Shown here: positions 12,465 to 12,589 of the stretch, in pieces
Position numbering within the stretch: position 1 is the stretch's first letter
How the letters are laid out: every line of letters starts with the position of its first letter
Source of the DNA: Desulfurococcales archaeon
GTDB lineage: Archaea > Thermoproteota > Thermoprotei_A > CAZTBM01 > SZUA-1508
Length of the DNA stretch: 12,589 bases
Assembly (NCBI GenBank): GCA_015661855.1
Contig: DQVH01000055.1
Span: 1 to 12,589 of the forward strand
Reading direction: 5' to 3'
Notes under the pieces: generated by a model
The model's input: only the letters and a program-made list of their open reading frames with translations
Told to the model about the DNA's origin: nothing
Databases searched by the model: none
Translations under genes and position numbers: made by a program

Positions 12465-12589
12465 TTGGTAATATTAATTGATGGTAGTTTTGGTGAAGGT
12501 GGAGGTCAGATACTTAGAACTTCACTTGCATTATCAGCTTTAACATTGAAACCTATAAAAATAATAAATATAAGGGCTAAGAGGAGTAA
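12465..12589 (+). CDS. rtcA: RNA 3'-terminal phosphate cyclase, 5' end only
   Basis: The first 41 codons are present and the gene runs off the window end. The frame from TTG 12465 gives VILIDGSFGEGGGQILRTSL (2-21) and then LALSALTLKPIKIINIRAKRS-like sequence, the classic N-terminus of RtcA, which converts RNA 3'-phosphates to 2',3'-cyclic phosphates with ATP. GAGGTG (12453-12458) lies six bases before TTG, inside the end of nadM, and no ATG or GTG is near, so the TTG start is well supported. It is the third gene of the plus-strand operon. A related RCL1-type protein is possible, but the GEGGGQ loop supports an active cyclase. Confidence 0.93.
   Translation, partial: MVILIDGSFGEGGGQILRTSLALSALTLKPIKIINIRAKRS

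Overview
The window looks like chromosomal DNA of a hyperthermophilic crenarchaeon (Thermoproteota, most like the Desulfurococcales/Ignisphaera grade). Reasons: Orc1/Cdc6 replication protein, LSm, ribosomal protein eL37, aCPSF1, proteasome beta subunit, sn-glycerol-1-phosphate dehydrogenase, NIP7-like and long FKBP proteins are all archaeal types; tRNA genes have encoded CCA or an anticodon-loop intron; AT-rich spacers carry TATA/BRE-like promoters; Shine-Dalgarno (SD) motifs of the GGTGA/GGAGG type occur; GTG and TTG starts and TAG stops are frequent. The genus is inference. I see no phage, insertion sequence, CRISPR array or other accessory DNA. This is a dense core-genome stretch, and the interest lies in small features.

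Layout. 1-67: 5' half of an intron-containing tRNA-Ser(CGA) on the minus strand, cut by the window edge. 98-1896 (minus): cdc6 followed by an overlapping DUF99 gene. 1897-2214: AT-rich spacer with a doubled palindrome, a weak origin candidate. 2215-2292 and 2481-2557: tRNA-Arg(TCT) and tRNA-Ala(TGC). 2558-2974: gene-free spacer with a promoter-like box and a strong hairpin. 2975-3402 (minus): LSm then eL37. 3509-4028 (plus): PUA-domain protein whose conserved N-terminus is readable only after a +1 frame change. 4020-6759 (minus): psmB then aCPSF1. 6760-7189: divergent spacer with a dyad upstream of the next gene. 7190-8703 (plus): G1P dehydrogenase and UPF0179. 8718-11012 (minus): NSUN methyltransferase, NIP7-like protein, FKBP isomerase. 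11105-12589 (plus): SAM hydroxide adenosyltransferase, NMN adenylyltransferase and the start of RNA 3'-phosphate cyclase.

How the genes fit together. Most concern information processing: replication initiation (Cdc6), transcription termination and RNA 3'-end formation (aCPSF1), translation and ribosome assembly (eL37, NSUN, NIP7, tRNAs), RNA binding and end chemistry (LSm, PUA protein, RtcA) and protein quality control (PsmB, FKBP). G1P dehydrogenase makes the archaeal lipid backbone, and NadM makes NAD.

The best lead is the PUA gene at 3509-4028. A TATA box predicts a leaderless transcript starting at or next to ATG 3509. That frame stops after four codons (TAG 3521). The frame one base further on encodes a convincing family N-terminus but has no ATG, GTG or TTG before codon 36 of the full protein. 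The change-over point (CTT-AAG) resembles the Ty1 type of +1 shift site. Programmed frameshifting, a non-canonical start, a true mutation and a sequencing error all remain open.
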